Notes under the pieces: model-generated
What the model saw: the letters and a program-made list of their open reading frames with translations, nothing else
Told to the model about the DNA's origin: nothing
The model's database searches: none
Program-made: the position numbers and the translations under genes
DNA from: Sphingomonas hankookensis
Lineage (GTDB): Bacteria > Pseudomonadota > Alphaproteobacteria > Sphingomonadales > Sphingomonadaceae
Direction of reading: 5' to 3'
Length of the DNA stretch: 64,000 nucleotides
Assembly (NCBI RefSeq): GCF_001619955.1
Contig: NZ_LQQO01000014.1
Span: 1-64,000, forward strand
Part shown: piece after piece, positions 15,819-25,974 of the stretch
Layout of the letters: every line of letters starts with the position of its first letter
Position numbering within the stretch: position 1 is the first letter of the stretch

Positions 15819-17345
15819 GTGCGTTACGCCTACGCCATTACTTCCGCACTCTTGCTGGGCGGCGCTGCCGCCACCTTGACCCTCAACCCGTCGGACGCCC
15901 AGACCGCGCAGAACGAGCCGGGGGCGATCAACGCAGTCTCCGCCCCGCGCGCCGGCGCGCCGATGAGCTTTGCCGACATGGTGACGCGCCTGTCGCCGGC
16001 GGTCGTCAATATCTCGACCACGCAGCGCATCACCGTGCCGCAGCAGGCGAACCCCTTCTCGGGCACGCCGTTCGAGCAGTTCTTCGGCGGACGTGGCGGG
16101 GGGGCGACGCCCCGGACGCAGGAGGCGCAGTCGCTCGGCTCGGGGTTCCTGATCTCCAGCGACGGCTATATCGTCACCAACAACCATGTGGTGTCGGCGG
16201 GCGCACAGGGTGCCACGGTCGAATCGATCACCGTGACGCTGGCCGATCAGAAGGAATATAAGGCGCGACTGGTCGGCCGCGACGAGCTGTCGGACCTCGC
16301 GGTGCTGAAGATCGACGGCGCGACCTTCCCCTATGTGCGCTTCGGTGATTCGCGCCAGACGCGGGTCGGCGACTGGATTTTGACCATCGGCAATCCGCTG
16401 GGCCAGTCGGGCACGGTCACCGCCGGCATCGTGTCGGCACTGAACCGCGTCGGACAGGGGCCGTATGATCGCTTCATCCAGACCGACGCCGCGATCAACC
16501 GCGGCAATTCGGGCGGGCCGATGTTCGACATGCAGGGCAATGTCATCGGCATCAATTCGCAGATCCTGTCGCCGACCGGCGGCAATATCGGCATCGGCTT
16601 CGCGATCCCGGCCGAACAGGCCAAACCGATCGTCGACAAGCTGATGAAGGGACAGTCCGTTGCGCGCGGCTATCTGGGTCTGACGCAGCAGGAAATCAGC
16701 GCCGACATCGCCACCGCGCTGAACATCACCAAGGATCGCGGTGCGCTGGTGAACGGCGTCTCGCCGGGCGAACCGGCGGCGCGTGCCGGCATTCGTCCGG
16801 GCGACGTCATCCTCGCAGTCAACGGCAAGGAAATCACGCCGCAGCAGTCGCTGACCTATCTGGTCGGCAACGAGGCGCCGGGCAGCCGCGTCAACCTCGA
16901 CGTGCTGCGGGACGGCCGTCGTCAGCAGATTGCGGTAACGCTCGGCACTCGCCCCTCGAACGATCAGCTGGCGGCGCAGACCGAACAGTTCGATCCCGAC
17001 ACCGCGCCGACGACGCCGCGCGCCAGCACCAATCTGGCGGCGACCGCCGGGCTGGTCGTACAGCCGCTGACCCCGGCGATCGCCCGGCAGTTGCGGCTCG
17101 ATTCGACCATCCGCGGTGTCGTCGTCGCGGATGTCGATCCGAACAGCGATGCCGCGACCAAGGGTCTGCGCCGTGGCGTGGTGATCCAGAGCGTCAATCG
17201 TCAGCCGGTGACGTCCGAAGCTGAACTGGCCCGTGCGATTCAGCAGGCGCGCGCATCCGGTGCCAAGCAGGTGCTGATCTATGCCCAGCTGCCCGGATCG
17301 CTCTTCGCGCAGTTCGTGCCGGTCGGCATCGACGCCGCCAAGTAA
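15819..17345 (+). CDS. degP: Periplasmic serine protease DegP/Do family
   Basis: A Do-type HtrA protease/chaperone that clears misfolded periplasmic proteins. The 508-residue product has a signal sequence (residues 1-27). The trypsin-like domain carries catalytic His123 (TNNHVV), Asp159 (LSDLAVLK) and Ser231 (RGNSGGP). Two PDZ domains follow: residues about 280-380 (RGYLGLTQQ...) and about 400-500 (GLVVQPLTP...). The start is GTG at 15819 with AGAGGA 11 nt upstream. It follows hflKC and ends at a strong intrinsic terminator. DegP, DegQ and DegS-like proteins are hard to separate, but two PDZ domains favour DegP/Q. Confidence 0.93.
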   Translation: MRYAYAITSALLLGGAAATLTLNPSDAQTAQNEPGAINAVSAPRAGAPMSFADMVTRLSPAVVNISTTQRITVPQQANPFSGTPFEQFFGGRGGGATPRTQEAQSLGSGFLISSDGYIVTNNHVVSAGAQGATVESITVTLADQKEYKARLVGRDELSDLAVLKIDGATFPYVRFGDSRQTRVGDWILTIGNPLGQSGTVTAGIVSALNRVGQGPYDRFIQTDAAINRGNSGGPMFDMQGNVIGINSQILSPTGGNIGIGFAIPAEQAKPIVDKLMKGQSVARGYLGLTQQEISADIATALNITKDRGALVNGVSPGEPAARAGIRPGDVILAVNGKEITPQQSLTYLVGNEAPGSRVNLDVLRDGRRQQIAVTLGTRPSNDQLAAQTEQFDPDTAPTTPRASTNLAATAGLVVQPLTPAIARQLRLDSTIRGVVVADVDPNSDAATKGLRRGVVIQSVNRQPVTSEAELARAIQQARASGAKQVLIYAQLPGSLFAQFVPVGIDAAK

Positions 17346-17356
17346 CGGTGGCGATG

Positions 17357-17390
17357 GGGGCGGTGGAGCGATCCACCGCCCCTTTTCTTT
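17357..17390 (+). terminator. Intrinsic terminator after degP
   Basis: GGGGCGGTGGA (17357-17367) pairs perfectly with TCCACCGCCCC (17372-17382) around a GCGA tetraloop, followed by TTTTCTTT. It begins 11 bp after the degP stop and is the clearest rho-independent terminator in the window. Confidence 0.92.
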
Positions 17391-17457
17391 GTCCGCCAGC
17401 CATGATGGACCCTTGCCCGAAACGCGGTACATATCGGCGCAGTATGAAGGGCAGGCC

Positions 17458-19125
17458 ATGACCGACACCGAACTCTTTATCGGCGCTACCGCCGACGGCA
17501 TCCGCCAGTCGCTGGTCCTGAAACGCGCCAATCGCCACGGCCTGATCGCCGGCGCGACCGGTACCGGCAAGACGGTGACGTTGCAGGGGCTGGCCGAGAA
17601 TTTCTCCGCCGCCGGGGTGCCGGTGTTCGTGGCGGACGTGAAGGGCGACCTGTCGGGCATCGCCATGGCGGGCAGCGCCACCGCCAAGCCCCACGCCGCC
17701 TTTGCCGAACGCGCCGCCGCGATCGGTGACAGCGACTGGCAGTATCGCGACACCCCGGTCGTGTTCTGGGACCTGTTCGGCGAGGCGGGCCATCCGATCC
17801 GCGCCACCGTGTCGGAAATGGGGCCGGTGCTGCTTGGGCGCATGCTCAACCTGAACGACGTGCAGGACGGGGTGCTGACCATCGCCTTCCATGTCGCCGA
17901 CGCGGAAGGGCTGCTGCTGCTCGACCTCGACGATTTGCAAGCGATGCTGGCGCATGTCGCCGAACGGGCGGACGAACTGACCACCCGCTACGGCAATGTC
18001 AGCAAGCAATCGGTCGGTGCGATCCAGCGCGCGCTGCTGCAGCTGCGGGGGCAGGGCGGCGACCGCTTCTTCGGCGAACCGGCGCTCGACCTGGCGGACT
18101 TCATGCGCGTCGCCGACGATGGGCGCGGCATCGTATCGGTGCTCGCCGCCGACAAGCTGATGGCGTCGCCCCGGCTCTACGCCACCTTCCTGTTGTGGCT
18201 GTTGTCCGAATTGTTCGAAACGCTGCCCGAGGTGGGCGACCCCGACAAGCCGAAGCTGGTGTTCTTCTTCGACGAGGCACATCTGCTGTTCGACGATGCG
18301 CCCGACGCGCTGGTCGACAAGGTGGAACAGGTCGTCCGCCTGATCCGGTCGAAGGGCGTCGGCATCTATTTCGTGACGCAGAACCCGATCGACATTCCCG
18401 ACGCGATCGCCGGACAGTTGGGCAACCGCGTGCAGCATGCGCTGCGCGCCTTCACGCCCAAGGAACAGCGCGCGATCCGCGCCGCCGCCGAAACCTTCCG
18501 CCCCAATCCCAGGCTGGACGTGGCACAGGCCATCACCGAACTGAAGACCGGCGAGGCGCTGGTGTCGGTATTGCAGGCCGATGGTTCGCCCAGCCCGGTC
18601 GAACGCACGTTGATCCGGCCGCCCCGCTCGCGCGTCGGGCCGGTCACGGCGGTCGAACGCGGCATCCTGATGCAGACCGACGCGGTCGGCGACCGCTACG
18701 ACACCGCGATCGATCGTGAATCCGCCGCCGAGCTGCTGGGCGCCAAGGCCGACGAGGCTGCCGCCGCCGCCGCCGCGACCAAGGCGCAGGCCGCCGCCGA
18801 CAAGGAAGCCGCGCTCAAGGCGAAGGAGGACGCCCGCCTCGCCAAGGAAGCAGAGCGCCAGCGCATCGCAGACCAACGCGCTACCGACCGTGCCGCGCGC
18901 GAGGACGAACGCGCCGCGCGTGCTGCCGAGCGCGAGGCGGCGAACAACCCATGGACCCGCGCCACGCAATCGGCGACCCGGTCGGCCGGGTCGGCGGTCG
19001 GGCGCATCGTCGTCAACGAGATCGGCAAGCAGGTGTTCGGTACGACGCGCGGCGGTCGCGCCAAGAGCGGCGGACTGGTCGGCGGGCTGCTGCGCGGCGT
19101 TCTGGGCGGGTTGTTCCGCGGGTAA
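17458..19125 (+). CDS. HerA/YjgR-like (DUF853) P-loop ATPase
   Basis: A 555-residue cytosolic ATPase of the DUF853/YjgR group within the HerA-FtsK superfamily. Walker A is [10 protein letters not shown] near residue 32, and Walker B is [12 protein letters not shown] near residue 268. [11 protein letters not shown] and [19 protein letters not shown] match the family sensor and arginine-finger regions. From about residue 415 there is a highly charged Ala/Glu/Arg coiled coil, ending in a Gly-rich tail ([13 protein letters not shown]). HerA relatives pump DNA, but the YjgR group has no proven substrate. GAAGGGCAGG precedes the ATG at 17458. The AraC-family gene starts 4 bp after its stop. Confidence 0.87.
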   Translation: MTDTELFIGATADGIRQSLVLKRANRHGLIAGATGTGKTVTLQGLAENFSAAGVPVFVADVKGDLSGIAMAGSATAKPHAAFAERAAAIGDSDWQYRDTPVVFWDLFGEAGHPIRATVSEMGPVLLGRMLNLNDVQDGVLTIAFHVADAEGLLLLDLDDLQAMLAHVAERADELTTRYGNVSKQSVGAIQRALLQLRGQGGDRFFGEPALDLADFMRVADDGRGIVSVLAADKLMASPRLYATFLLWLLSELFETLPEVGDPDKPKLVFFFDEAHLLFDDAPDALVDKVEQVVRLIRSKGVGIYFVTQNPIDIPDAIAGQLGNRVQHALRAFTPKEQRAIRAAAETFRPNPRLDVAQAITELKTGEALVSVLQADGSPSPVERTLIRPPRSRVGPVTAVERGILMQTDAVGDRYDTAIDRESAAELLGAKADEAAAAAAATKAQAAADKEAALKAKEDARLAKEAERQRIADQRATDRAAREDERAARAAEREAANNPWTRATQSATRSAGSAVGRIVVNEIGKQVFGTTRGGRAKSGGLVGGLLRGVLGGLFRG

Positions 19126-19129
19126 CGTC

Positions 19130-20059
19130 ATGGATGTACAGGATATCACTGGCGGGACGGAGACGCCCGGCATCCCCCCATCGCTGTTCGACATGCGACC
19201 CGGCATGGCGATCCGCTATGACGCGCCCGATCCCCGGCTGGCGGATTATGTTACCGGCTATCACCTGTACGCCGCTAGCGGGCCGGGTGCGATGGGCCTC
19301 GAAAACTGGTTCCTGCCCGGTACGGCGAATGTCCGCGTCACGCTGAACGCCGGTCCGATCGCGGTATCGATCGGCCGGTTCCGCAGCGACCCGTTGCCGC
19401 AGGCCAGCCTGTTCGGGCCGACCAGCCATGCGATCCACACCGTCACGAATGGCGGGGCGATGATCGGTTTCGGCATCAGTGCGCTCGGCTGGTCGCGTTT
19501 CTTCGACGGGCCGGCGGATCGTTATGCCGACCGGATCGAGCCGCTATCGGCCGCCGCGCGACCGGGCTTTGCCGACCGGCTGGTGACGTTGCTGTCGGCG
19601 GTGCGCGACGAACATGGCGTGAAGCCGGCGCTCGACCGCTTCCTGCTCGCCGAACTCGGGCCACGGGTCGCCGACGAAGACCAGATTCGCAGCATCGCCC
19701 GCATGGTGACCGATGATCGTCCCAATGCGGTGGCGGACACGGCGGCGGAATGGGGCCTGTCGCCCGAACGGCTGCGGCGGTTGTGCAAGCGGCATTTCGG
19801 CTTCGTGCCGAAGACGCTGCTGATCCGCGCGCGCTTCCTCCGGTCGCTGGTGCCGCTGATCGAGGCGAAAGGCGACCTCGACTATTCGCGGATCGATCCG
19901 GGCTATGTCAGCGCGTCGCATTTCCTGCGCGATGCCCATGCGGTGCTCGGCACCACGCCGCGCCGTTTCCTGCACGCGCAGACCGAGTTTCTGGTCGCCA
20001 GCCTGCGCGCACGGGCGGCGGTGCTGGGCAGCGCGACGCAGGCGCTGCACCGGTTGTAG
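19130..20059 (+). CDS. AraC-family transcriptional regulator
   Basis: A 309-residue DNA-binding regulator. The N-terminal half (residues about 20-190) looks like a small ligand-binding domain (DUF6597-like), with GLENWFLPGTANVRVTLNAG. The C-terminal about 100 residues form the double helix-turn-helix of AraC/XylS proteins: DTAAEWGLSPERLRRLCKRHFGFVPKTLLIRARF and DPGYVSASHFLRDAHAVLGTTPRRF. It starts 4 bp after the ATPase stop, so it is cotranscribed. No effector or target can be read from the sequence. The next gene, GH130, is convergent, so regulation of that gene is only a guess. Confidence 0.87.
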   Translation: MDVQDITGGTETPGIPPSLFDMRPGMAIRYDAPDPRLADYVTGYHLYAASGPGAMGLENWFLPGTANVRVTLNAGPIAVSIGRFRSDPLPQASLFGPTSHAIHTVTNGGAMIGFGISALGWSRFFDGPADRYADRIEPLSAAARPGFADRLVTLLSAVRDEHGVKPALDRFLLAELGPRVADEDQIRSIARMVTDDRPNAVADTAAEWGLSPERLRRLCKRHFGFVPKTLLIRARFLRSLVPLIEAKGDLDYSRIDPGYVSASHFLRDAHAVLGTTPRRFLHAQTEFLVASLRARAAVLGSATQALHRL

Positions 20060-20077
20060 CCACCGCCCGATGGCGCC

Positions 20078-21358
20078 TCACATCGCGGCGAGCAGCGCCT
20101 CGATCGTCACGAATGCGAACGCCACCGAGCTATCGGCCACGCCATAGGGAATGAATATCCGGTCGCCATGGCGCAGTGCGCCGCACGAATAGACGACGTT
20201 GGGCACATAGCCCTCGCGGTCCTCGTTCGCCGCCGCGAGGATCGGTTCGCGGGTGCGACCGATGACCTTGGACGGATCGTCCTTGTCGAGCAGCACCGCG
20301 CCGATCGCATATTTGCGCATCGCGCCGACGCCGTGGGTCAGCAGCAGCCAGCCCTGATCGATCTCGATCGGCGGGCCGCAATTGCCGATCTGCACCAGCT
20401 CCCACGGGTAGACGGGCTTCAACAGCAGCTCCCCCTCGTCCCAATGGGTCAGCGTGTCGGACTTGATCAGGAACAGGTTTTCCCCGTCCTGCCGCCCGAT
20501 CATCATATATTGGCCGTTCACCTTGCGCGGGAACAGGCCCATGCCCTTGTTGCGCGCCGCGCTGCCGGTCATCGGCACCAGGTCGAACGCGCGGAAGTCG
20601 CGGGTGCGCAGCAGCTCCGACTGGATCATCGACCCGTTATAAGCGGTATAGGTGCCGAGCCACTCGGCGGTGCCGTCGTCATGGCTGAAGTGGACGAGGC
20701 GCATGTCCTCCAGCCCCTTCGACTGCGCCTGGGTGATCGGGAAGATCACCGTGCCGGACAGCGTCGAGTCGCGGTGGCGATAGACGGTCACTTCGCCCTC
20801 GGGTGCTTCGTCCTCGTCGCCGACCGCATCGGCGGCGGTGGCGAAGGGCGGCTCGGGCGCCAGCACCAGTTCGTTCTCGTCGGTGATGATGCCTTCGCGG
20901 AACGCCACTGACGAGATATGGCCTTCGCCAACCGCGCGCAGCGACATCAGTATGCGGAGCGACCCTTCCGGCATGCCCGACTGGTCGAAATGCGGCACCG
21001 CGCTAGGATTCATCAGCGCGGCGGCGGCATAGCTATATTCATGGCAGAAATAGGCACCGATCAGCTGGCGCTTCTCATCGCTGATCGTGCTGCCGTCGAG
21101 GCCGAGCACCGCTTCGATCTCGTCATAGCGAGTCATGAACACCCGGCGCGTCTGCCAGTGACGTGCCTCGAAATCCTTGAGCACGGTTTCGAGTTGCGCG
21201 CGCGTTTCGGCAGGCGTCATCGCCAGCACTTCGCCGACCAGCCGCTCGGTCCGGCTGGGGGCCGAACCATTGCGCTGCCAAGCGATGTGAAACGGGCGCA
21301 CCACCACGCGCGAGGGATCGGCGTACAGCCGGAGGGGGTGGTTGTAGAGTTCCAGCAT
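20078..21358 (-). CDS. Glycoside hydrolase family 130 phosphorylase-like protein
   Basis: GH130 enzymes phosphorolyse or hydrolyse beta-mannosides. This 426-residue protein has the five-bladed propeller motifs of the family. The catalytic aspartate lies in GLEDMRL (Asp218), followed by WLGTYTAYNG, GMGLFPRKVNGQYMM and the phosphate-site region IGNCGPPIE. About 195 residues precede the propeller, with a helical segment YFCHEYSYAAAALMNPS, an extension seen in some family branches. There is no signal peptide. It lies 40 bp downstream of the GT4-type glycosyltransferase gene on the same strand, suggesting one pathway of oligosaccharide synthesis and turnover. I use the ATG at 21358, since 21370 would be TTG. 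Confidence 0.82.
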   Translation of the reverse strand: MLELYNHPLRLYADPSRVVVRPFHIAWQRNGSAPSRTERLVGEVLAMTPAETRAQLETVLKDFEARHWQTRRVFMTRYDEIEAVLGLDGSTISDEKRQLIGAYFCHEYSYAAAALMNPSAVPHFDQSGMPEGSLRILMSLRAVGEGHISSVAFREGIITDENELVLAPEPPFATAADAVGDEDEAPEGEVTVYRHRDSTLSGTVIFPITQAQSKGLEDMRLVHFSHDDGTAEWLGTYTAYNGSMIQSELLRTRDFRAFDLVPMTGSAARNKGMGLFPRKVNGQYMMIGRQDGENLFLIKSDTLTHWDEGELLLKPVYPWELVQIGNCGPPIEIDQGWLLLTHGVGAMRKYAIGAVLLDKDDPSKVIGRTREPILAAANEDREGYVPNVVYSCGALRHGDRIFIPYGVADSSVAFAFVTIEALLAAM

Positions 21359-21398
21359 TCGCGCGTCCAACTATTCCCGGCCGAAGCCGCGGCCGGAT

Positions 21399-23666
21399 TC
21401 AGGCCACGGCGCGGCGCGGGTCTGCCACGGAAGCGCGGCCCTTTGAAAGGGCGGAAATCGCACAGGATGCCAATTGCAGCGCGAGAATCGACTCCGCCCC
21501 CTGATTGCGGTTCAATCCGGTGGGCATCAGCCCGTCGAAACAGCCGCCATCATGGGCGGTCGCCAGCGGCAGGTCGAGGTCGTTGGCGCCGAGATACCAG
21601 TTATAGGCCTTCACCGCCTCGTCACGCCACTTGGCATCGCCGGTCGCGTCCCATGCGGCGACGCAGGCTTCGACCGTCGCCTGCGCCTCCAGCGGCTGCT
21701 GGTCGAAGGGCAGCGGTTCGGCGAAGGGCCGGCCGAAGCTCTCGGTGCCGACCGCGCGGAAGCGGCCTTCGGGCGAGGTCTGGCGGGCGACGATCCAGTC
21801 GAGCGTGTCGATCCCGACCTTGACGAAATCTTCGCGCCCCAGCGCCTTGCCGGCGCGGATCATCGCTTCGGGCAGGCGGGCATTGTCATAGGCCAGCACG
21901 ATTTCGAACCAGCCCCATTCGGGACGACGGCTCGCGTCGAGCAGGGTGACCAGTTCCTCGCCGAAGCGGGTCGCGATCTCCGTGGAGAGCGCATGGCCCG
22001 GATTGACCTCCAGCATCGCTACCGCGCCGAGCATGGCAAAGGCACGCGCGCGCGGGCTGTCGAGGTCGAGCGCGATCGAGGCGGTCTGTTCGTAAAGCGA
22101 CATCGCCCAGTCGCGATGCTTGCGTGCCTGCGCATCGCGCGCGGTGATCGCCAGCGCCCACAAGGTGCGGCCGTTGGAGTCCTCCGACCCTTCATCCTCG
22201 CACCAGGTCCGGTCGAAATTCATGAAGTTGCGGAACCGGCGACGGTCCGGGTTCCACGCATATTGCAGGAACGACGCATAGATGGTTGTCCATTTGTCGC
22301 GGACGACAGGGTCAAGGTCCTCGATCTGCGACATCAGGATCAGCGCGCGGGCGTTATCGTCAATGCAATAGCCGTGCCGGCGGTCGGGCACCGAATAGAT
22401 CGAATGCTGCAACATGCCGGTCGCATCGCTCATCCGCTCGACCGCCGCGAAGTCGGGCTTCAGCGCGGTCAGGTCGGCGCTGGTGCGCACCCGCCGGGGA
22501 CGCGCCGCGACGGCGCGTGCAACCTCCGTCATCGCGGCTTCCGCAAGGCAGGGGAACAGCATCGTCCGACCGCGGGCATAGGCACGGGCAGCGAGGCCGT
22601 CGCGACGGGCGTCATTGCCCAGCAGGTCGACGATCTCACGCGCGAATGCCGCCGAGTCGCCGAAATCGACGAGGACGCCATGGTCGTCCGCCAGGATTTC
22701 GGTCGCGTGGACATAAGGGGTCGATACCACGACCTTGCCCACGCCGACGGCATAGGACAGCGTGCCCGAGGTGATCTGCGCCGGGTTGCTGTACGGAGTA
22801 ACGTACAGGTCGGCGGCCTGAAGATAATCGAGCAGTTCGTCCTGTTCGACGAAGCCGTCGAGGAAGCAGACATTGTCGGCCACGCCCAGCGACGCCGCCT
22901 GCGCCTTCAGCCGGTCGCGATAGGCTTCGCCTTCATGGGCGACCAGATGGGGGTGGGTAGCGCCCAGCACGACATAGAGTGCATCGGGATGCGACGCAGC
23001 GACCGTCGGCATCGCCTCGATCATCGTCTCGATCCCCTTGTTCGGGGCGAGCAGGCCGAAGGTCAGGATGACCGGGCGACCGCTCCAGCCGAAGCGGGCC
23101 TTCATCGATTCGGGCTGGACGAACGGACGGTCGTGCACGCCGTGCGGGATCATCGCGATCTTGCGCGCGTCGGTGCCGTGCACCCGCATCAGGATGTCGC
23201 GACCCTTGTCGGCCATGACGATGATCTTGGACGCGCGGCGCAGCAGCGCTTCGAGCACGCGGCGTTCGTCGGCATTGGGATGTTCGAGGATGGTGTGCAG
23301 CGTGACGACGACGGGCACGTTCACCCGGTCGAGCAGCGCGACGATATGCTCGCCCGCCGGACCGCCATAAATGCCATATTCGTGCTGGACCCACACCGCC
23401 TGCGCGCCACTCGCCTCGATCCGGCGTGCCGCGTCGAGATACGCGATGCGGTCGTTCTGCGCGATCGCGTGGGTAACTTCCGGCGGATAGGCATAGGCGC
23501 CGAGCCGGTCGTCCATCGCATAGACGTCGACCGCCAGCGCGGGATAGCGATCGCGCAACGCGTTGAACGTATCGGTGGTAAAGGTCGCGAGCCCGCATTT
23601 GCGCGGCAGGAAATTACCGATCAGCGCGATGCGATCAAGCGAATCCAGGGCGACCCCGTGGTCCAT
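21399..23666 (-). CDS. GT4-type glycosyltransferase with C-terminal alpha/alpha-barrel-like domain
   Basis: A 755-residue cytosolic protein. Residues about 10-390 form a GT-B glycosyltransferase: IALIGNFLPRKCGLATFT at the N-terminus, GLLAPNKGIETMIEAMP, and the donor-site segment PYSNPAQITSGTLSYAVGVGKVVVSTPYVHATEIL. Residues about 415-740 are helical with repeated Trp/Asp motifs (RRHGYCIDDNARALILM, EWGWFEIVLAYDNARLPEAM). They resemble the (alpha/alpha)6 toroids of glycoside hydrolases. Transferase-barrel fusions like this are not well characterised. The next gene is GH130, likely co-expressed. Substrate unknown; a mannose-containing oligosaccharide is inferred only from GH130. Confidence 0.8.
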   Translation of the reverse strand: MDHGVALDSLDRIALIGNFLPRKCGLATFTTDTFNALRDRYPALAVDVYAMDDRLGAYAYPPEVTHAIAQNDRIAYLDAARRIEASGAQAVWVQHEYGIYGGPAGEHIVALLDRVNVPVVVTLHTILEHPNADERRVLEALLRRASKIIVMADKGRDILMRVHGTDARKIAMIPHGVHDRPFVQPESMKARFGWSGRPVILTFGLLAPNKGIETMIEAMPTVAASHPDALYVVLGATHPHLVAHEGEAYRDRLKAQAASLGVADNVCFLDGFVEQDELLDYLQAADLYVTPYSNPAQITSGTLSYAVGVGKVVVSTPYVHATEILADDHGVLVDFGDSAAFAREIVDLLGNDARRDGLAARAYARGRTMLFPCLAEAAMTEVARAVAARPRRVRTSADLTALKPDFAAVERMSDATGMLQHSIYSVPDRRHGYCIDDNARALILMSQIEDLDPVVRDKWTTIYASFLQYAWNPDRRRFRNFMNFDRTWCEDEGSEDSNGRTLWALAITARDAQARKHRDWAMSLYEQTASIALDLDSPRARAFAMLGAVAMLEVNPGHALSTEIATRFGEELVTLLDASRRPEWGWFEIVLAYDNARLPEAMIRAGKALGREDFVKVGIDTLDWIVARQTSPEGRFRAVGTESFGRPFAEPLPFDQQPLEAQATVEACVAAWDATGDAKWRDEAVKAYNWYLGANDLDLPLATAHDGGCFDGLMPTGLNRNQGAESILALQLASCAISALSKGRASVADPRRAVA

Positions 23667-23765
23667 CTGCGTTCCTCTGTGCGTTGCAATATCCGCGCGA
23701 TAACCGGCGGTGTCCGCAAACAGAAACATTTCGACAGGATGAATGGTTGCATACCATTGTGCGCT

Positions 23766-23795
23766 GCGACACGATTCCGTGGCGAACCGTGTCGC
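23766..23795. terminator. Inverted repeat downstream of queF
   Basis: GCGACACG (23766-23773) and CGTGTCGC (23788-23795) form a perfect 8-bp stem around 14 nt. It begins 11 bp after the queF stop on the minus strand and lies upstream of the glycosyltransferase start. No T-tract follows, so it may be a weak terminator or a regulator site for the glycosyltransferase promoter. Confidence 0.35.
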
Positions 23796-23806
23796 GGCTG
23801 CGACGA

Positions 23807-24259
23807 TCAGCCCCGGCCGCGATATCCCGGCACGTCCTGATCCGGAATCCATACCGCCTTGGGAGGTTCCCCCGACTGCCAGAACACGTCGATCGGAATG
23901 CCCCCGCGCGGATACCAATAGCCGCCGATGCGCAGCCATACCGGCTGCATTTCCGCCACCAGCCGTTCGGCGATGCCGACGGTGCAATCCTCGTGGAAGG
24001 CGGCATGGTTGCGGAAGCTGCCAAGGAAGAGCTTCAGCGATTTCGATTCGACGATCGTCTCCCCGGGCACATAGTCGATCACCAGATGCGCGAAATCCGG
24101 CTGGCCGGTCACCGGGCAGAGCGAGGTGAATTCCGGCGCGGTGAAGCGCACCAGATAGGGCGTGCTGCGCGGGTTGGGAACATAATCGAGTTCGGCGGCT
24201 TCCGGAGTGGTCGGAAGCGGGCTGGCCTGGCCAAGGAATTTCGGGTCCATGGCCCCCAT
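23807..24259 (-). CDS. queF: NADPH-dependent preQ0 reductase QueF
   Basis: Reduces 7-cyano-7-deazaguanine (preQ0) to preQ1 in the queuosine tRNA-modification pathway. This is the short unimodular form, about 150 residues. It carries the catalytic Cys48 in [13 protein letters not shown] with Asp55, the NADPH motif [14 protein letters not shown], and the substrate-binding His-Glu pair in AFHEDC. I choose the ATG at 24259. A GTG at 24277 is in frame and would leave only 2 bp to the divergent photolyase gene. No other que genes are in the window. The gene ends just before an inverted repeat. Confidence 0.93.
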   Translation of the reverse strand: MGAMDPKFLGQASPLPTTPEAAELDYVPNPRSTPYLVRFTAPEFTSLCPVTGQPDFAHLVIDYVPGETIVESKSLKLFLGSFRNHAAFHEDCTVGIAERLVAEMQPVWLRIGGYWYPRGGIPIDVFWQSGEPPKAVWIPDQDVPGYRGRG

Positions 24260-24279
24260 GTAGAAGGGACGGCGCACAA

Positions 24280-25827
24280 ATGGAACGGGTGCTGATCCCG
24301 ATACTGGGCGACCAATTGTCGTTCCATCTGTCGTCGCTGGCCGATGCCGACCCCGATGACACCACGATCCTGATGATGGAGGTGGTGGAGGAAGCGACCT
24401 ATGTCCGCCATCACCCCAAGAAGATCGCGTTCCTGTTCGCCGCGATGCGCCACCATGCTGCCGCCTTGGAAGAGGCGGGCTGGAGCGTCGATTATGTCCG
24501 GCTCGACGATCCCGACAATGCCGGCAGCTTTACCGGAGAGATTGCCCGCGCGGTCGAGCGGCATGATCCGACGCGGATCGTCGTCACCGAAGCCGGCGAA
24601 TGGCGGGTGCAGGTGATGCTGGAGGCGTGGGAGACGATCTTCGGCATTCCCGTCGCGATCCGCCCCGACACGCGCTTCATTTGCTCGCACGACCGGTTCA
24701 ACGCCTGGGCAGACGACCGGCGCGAGCTGCGCATGGAGTTCTTCTATCGCGAGATGCGGCGTGAGACCGGGCTGCTGATGGACGGGGCGAAGCCGGTCGG
24801 GGGCAAATGGAATTTCGACCGCGACAATCGCAAACCCGCACGCCGCGACCTGCTGATCCCCCGCCCGCTGTCGTTCAAGCCAGATGCGGTGACGCAGGAC
24901 GTGCTGGCGCTGGTCGCCGACCGGTTCGGCGACCATGTCGGCACGCTCGACGGGTTCGACTTCGCAGTGACGCGCAAGGATGCGTTGCGCCAGCAACGTG
25001 CCTTCCTCACCCATGCGCTGCCCGGCTTCGGTGACAATCAGGACGCGATGCTGACCGGCGAGCCCTATCTGTGGCACGCCGTTCTTTCGCCATACATCAA
25101 TGCCGGGCTGCTCGATCCGCTCGACCTCTGCAAGGCGGTCGAGAAGGAATATGATGCGGGCAAGGTGCCGATCAACGCGGCGGAAGGGTTCATCCGGCAG
25201 ATCATCGGCTGGCGCGAATTCGTCCGCGGCATCTATTGGCGTGAGGGGCCGGACTATGTCACCCGCAACTTTCTCGGCGCCAAACGCGACCTGCCGGGCT
25301 TCTACTGGACCGGGGAGACCGACATGCACTGCCTGTCCCAGGCGATCGGGCAGACGCTGGACCATGCCTATGCCCATCATATCCAGCGGTTGATGGTCAC
25401 CGGCAATTTCGCGCTGCTGATCGGCGCCGAGCCGCAACAGGTGCATCGCTGGTATCTGGAGGTCTATGCCGATGCCTATGAATGGGTCGAACTGCCCAAT
25501 ACGCTGGGGATGAGCCAGTTCGGCGATGGCGGGCTGCTGGGGTCGAAGCCCTATGCCTCGTCGGGGGCCTATATCGACCGGATGTCGGATTATTGCGGTC
25601 CCTGCCGCTATGACGTGAAGCAGCGTACCGGTCCCGATGCATGCCCGTTCAACGCGCTGTACTGGGACTTCATCGCGCGCAATCGCGAGAAGCTGGGCAA
25701 CAATCCGCGCATGGCGATGCCATACCGGACGTGGGACAAGATGGCTGAGGAGACCCGGCAGGAACTGCGCGGCCAGGCGAAGGGGTTTTTGCAGGCCTTG
25801 GACAAGCTACCGAAATATGCGGGGTAA
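24280..25827 (+). CDS. Iron-sulfur bacterial photolyase/cryptochrome (PhrB-like)
   Basis: A cytosolic flavoprotein of the FeS-BCP group, the (6-4) photolyase class typified by Agrobacterium PhrB, which repairs UV photoproducts using blue light. The 515-residue length matches. The four [4Fe-4S] ligands are present and almost exactly spaced as in PhrB: Cys351 (MHCLSQ), Cys439 and Cys442 (YCGPCRYD) and Cys455 (DACPF). The FAD-binding half includes [14 protein letters not shown] and [13 protein letters not shown] sequence ([14 protein letters not shown]). Start ATG at 24280. It is divergent from queF with only about 20 bp between. The gene ends at a type I palindrome. Confidence 0.92.
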   Translation: MERVLIPILGDQLSFHLSSLADADPDDTTILMMEVVEEATYVRHHPKKIAFLFAAMRHHAAALEEAGWSVDYVRLDDPDNAGSFTGEIARAVERHDPTRIVVTEAGEWRVQVMLEAWETIFGIPVAIRPDTRFICSHDRFNAWADDRRELRMEFFYREMRRETGLLMDGAKPVGGKWNFDRDNRKPARRDLLIPRPLSFKPDAVTQDVLALVADRFGDHVGTLDGFDFAVTRKDALRQQRAFLTHALPGFGDNQDAMLTGEPYLWHAVLSPYINAGLLDPLDLCKAVEKEYDAGKVPINAAEGFIRQIIGWREFVRGIYWREGPDYVTRNFLGAKRDLPGFYWTGETDMHCLSQAIGQTLDHAYAHHIQRLMVTGNFALLIGAEPQQVHRWYLEVYADAYEWVELPNTLGMSQFGDGGLLGSKPYASSGAYIDRMSDYCGPCRYDVKQRTGPDACPFNALYWDFIARNREKLGNNPRMAMPYRTWDKMAEETRQELRGQAKGFLQALDKLPKYAG

Positions 25828-25828
25828 G

Positions 25829-25911
25829 CGTATCCCCGCGCAGGCGGGGATCCAGAGCCAAAACGGGCCAGCGGCTTACTTGGCCCTGGATCTCGCCTGC
25901 GCAGGGGTACG
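25829..25911. repeat. Palindromic intergenic repeat (type I), copy 2
   Basis: The left arm starts CGTATCCCCGCGCAGGC and the right arm ends GCCTGCGCAGGGGTACG, with a few mismatches. It is homologous to the repeat at 806-889. It directly follows the photolyase stop codon (25827), so it could stabilise that mRNA end. Confidence 0.75.
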
Positions 25912-25974
25912 ATACGCTGCCGTCTTTTGCTCCGGCGCTTGACCCGCCGCGTCGCACGCCTAAGCCTTCCTCCC

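Noticed and set aside
25911..25974. S-adenosylmethionine riboswitch upstream of sseA-metC
   Set aside because: The 64-bp leader is too short for known SAM riboswitches and shows none of their conserved helices.
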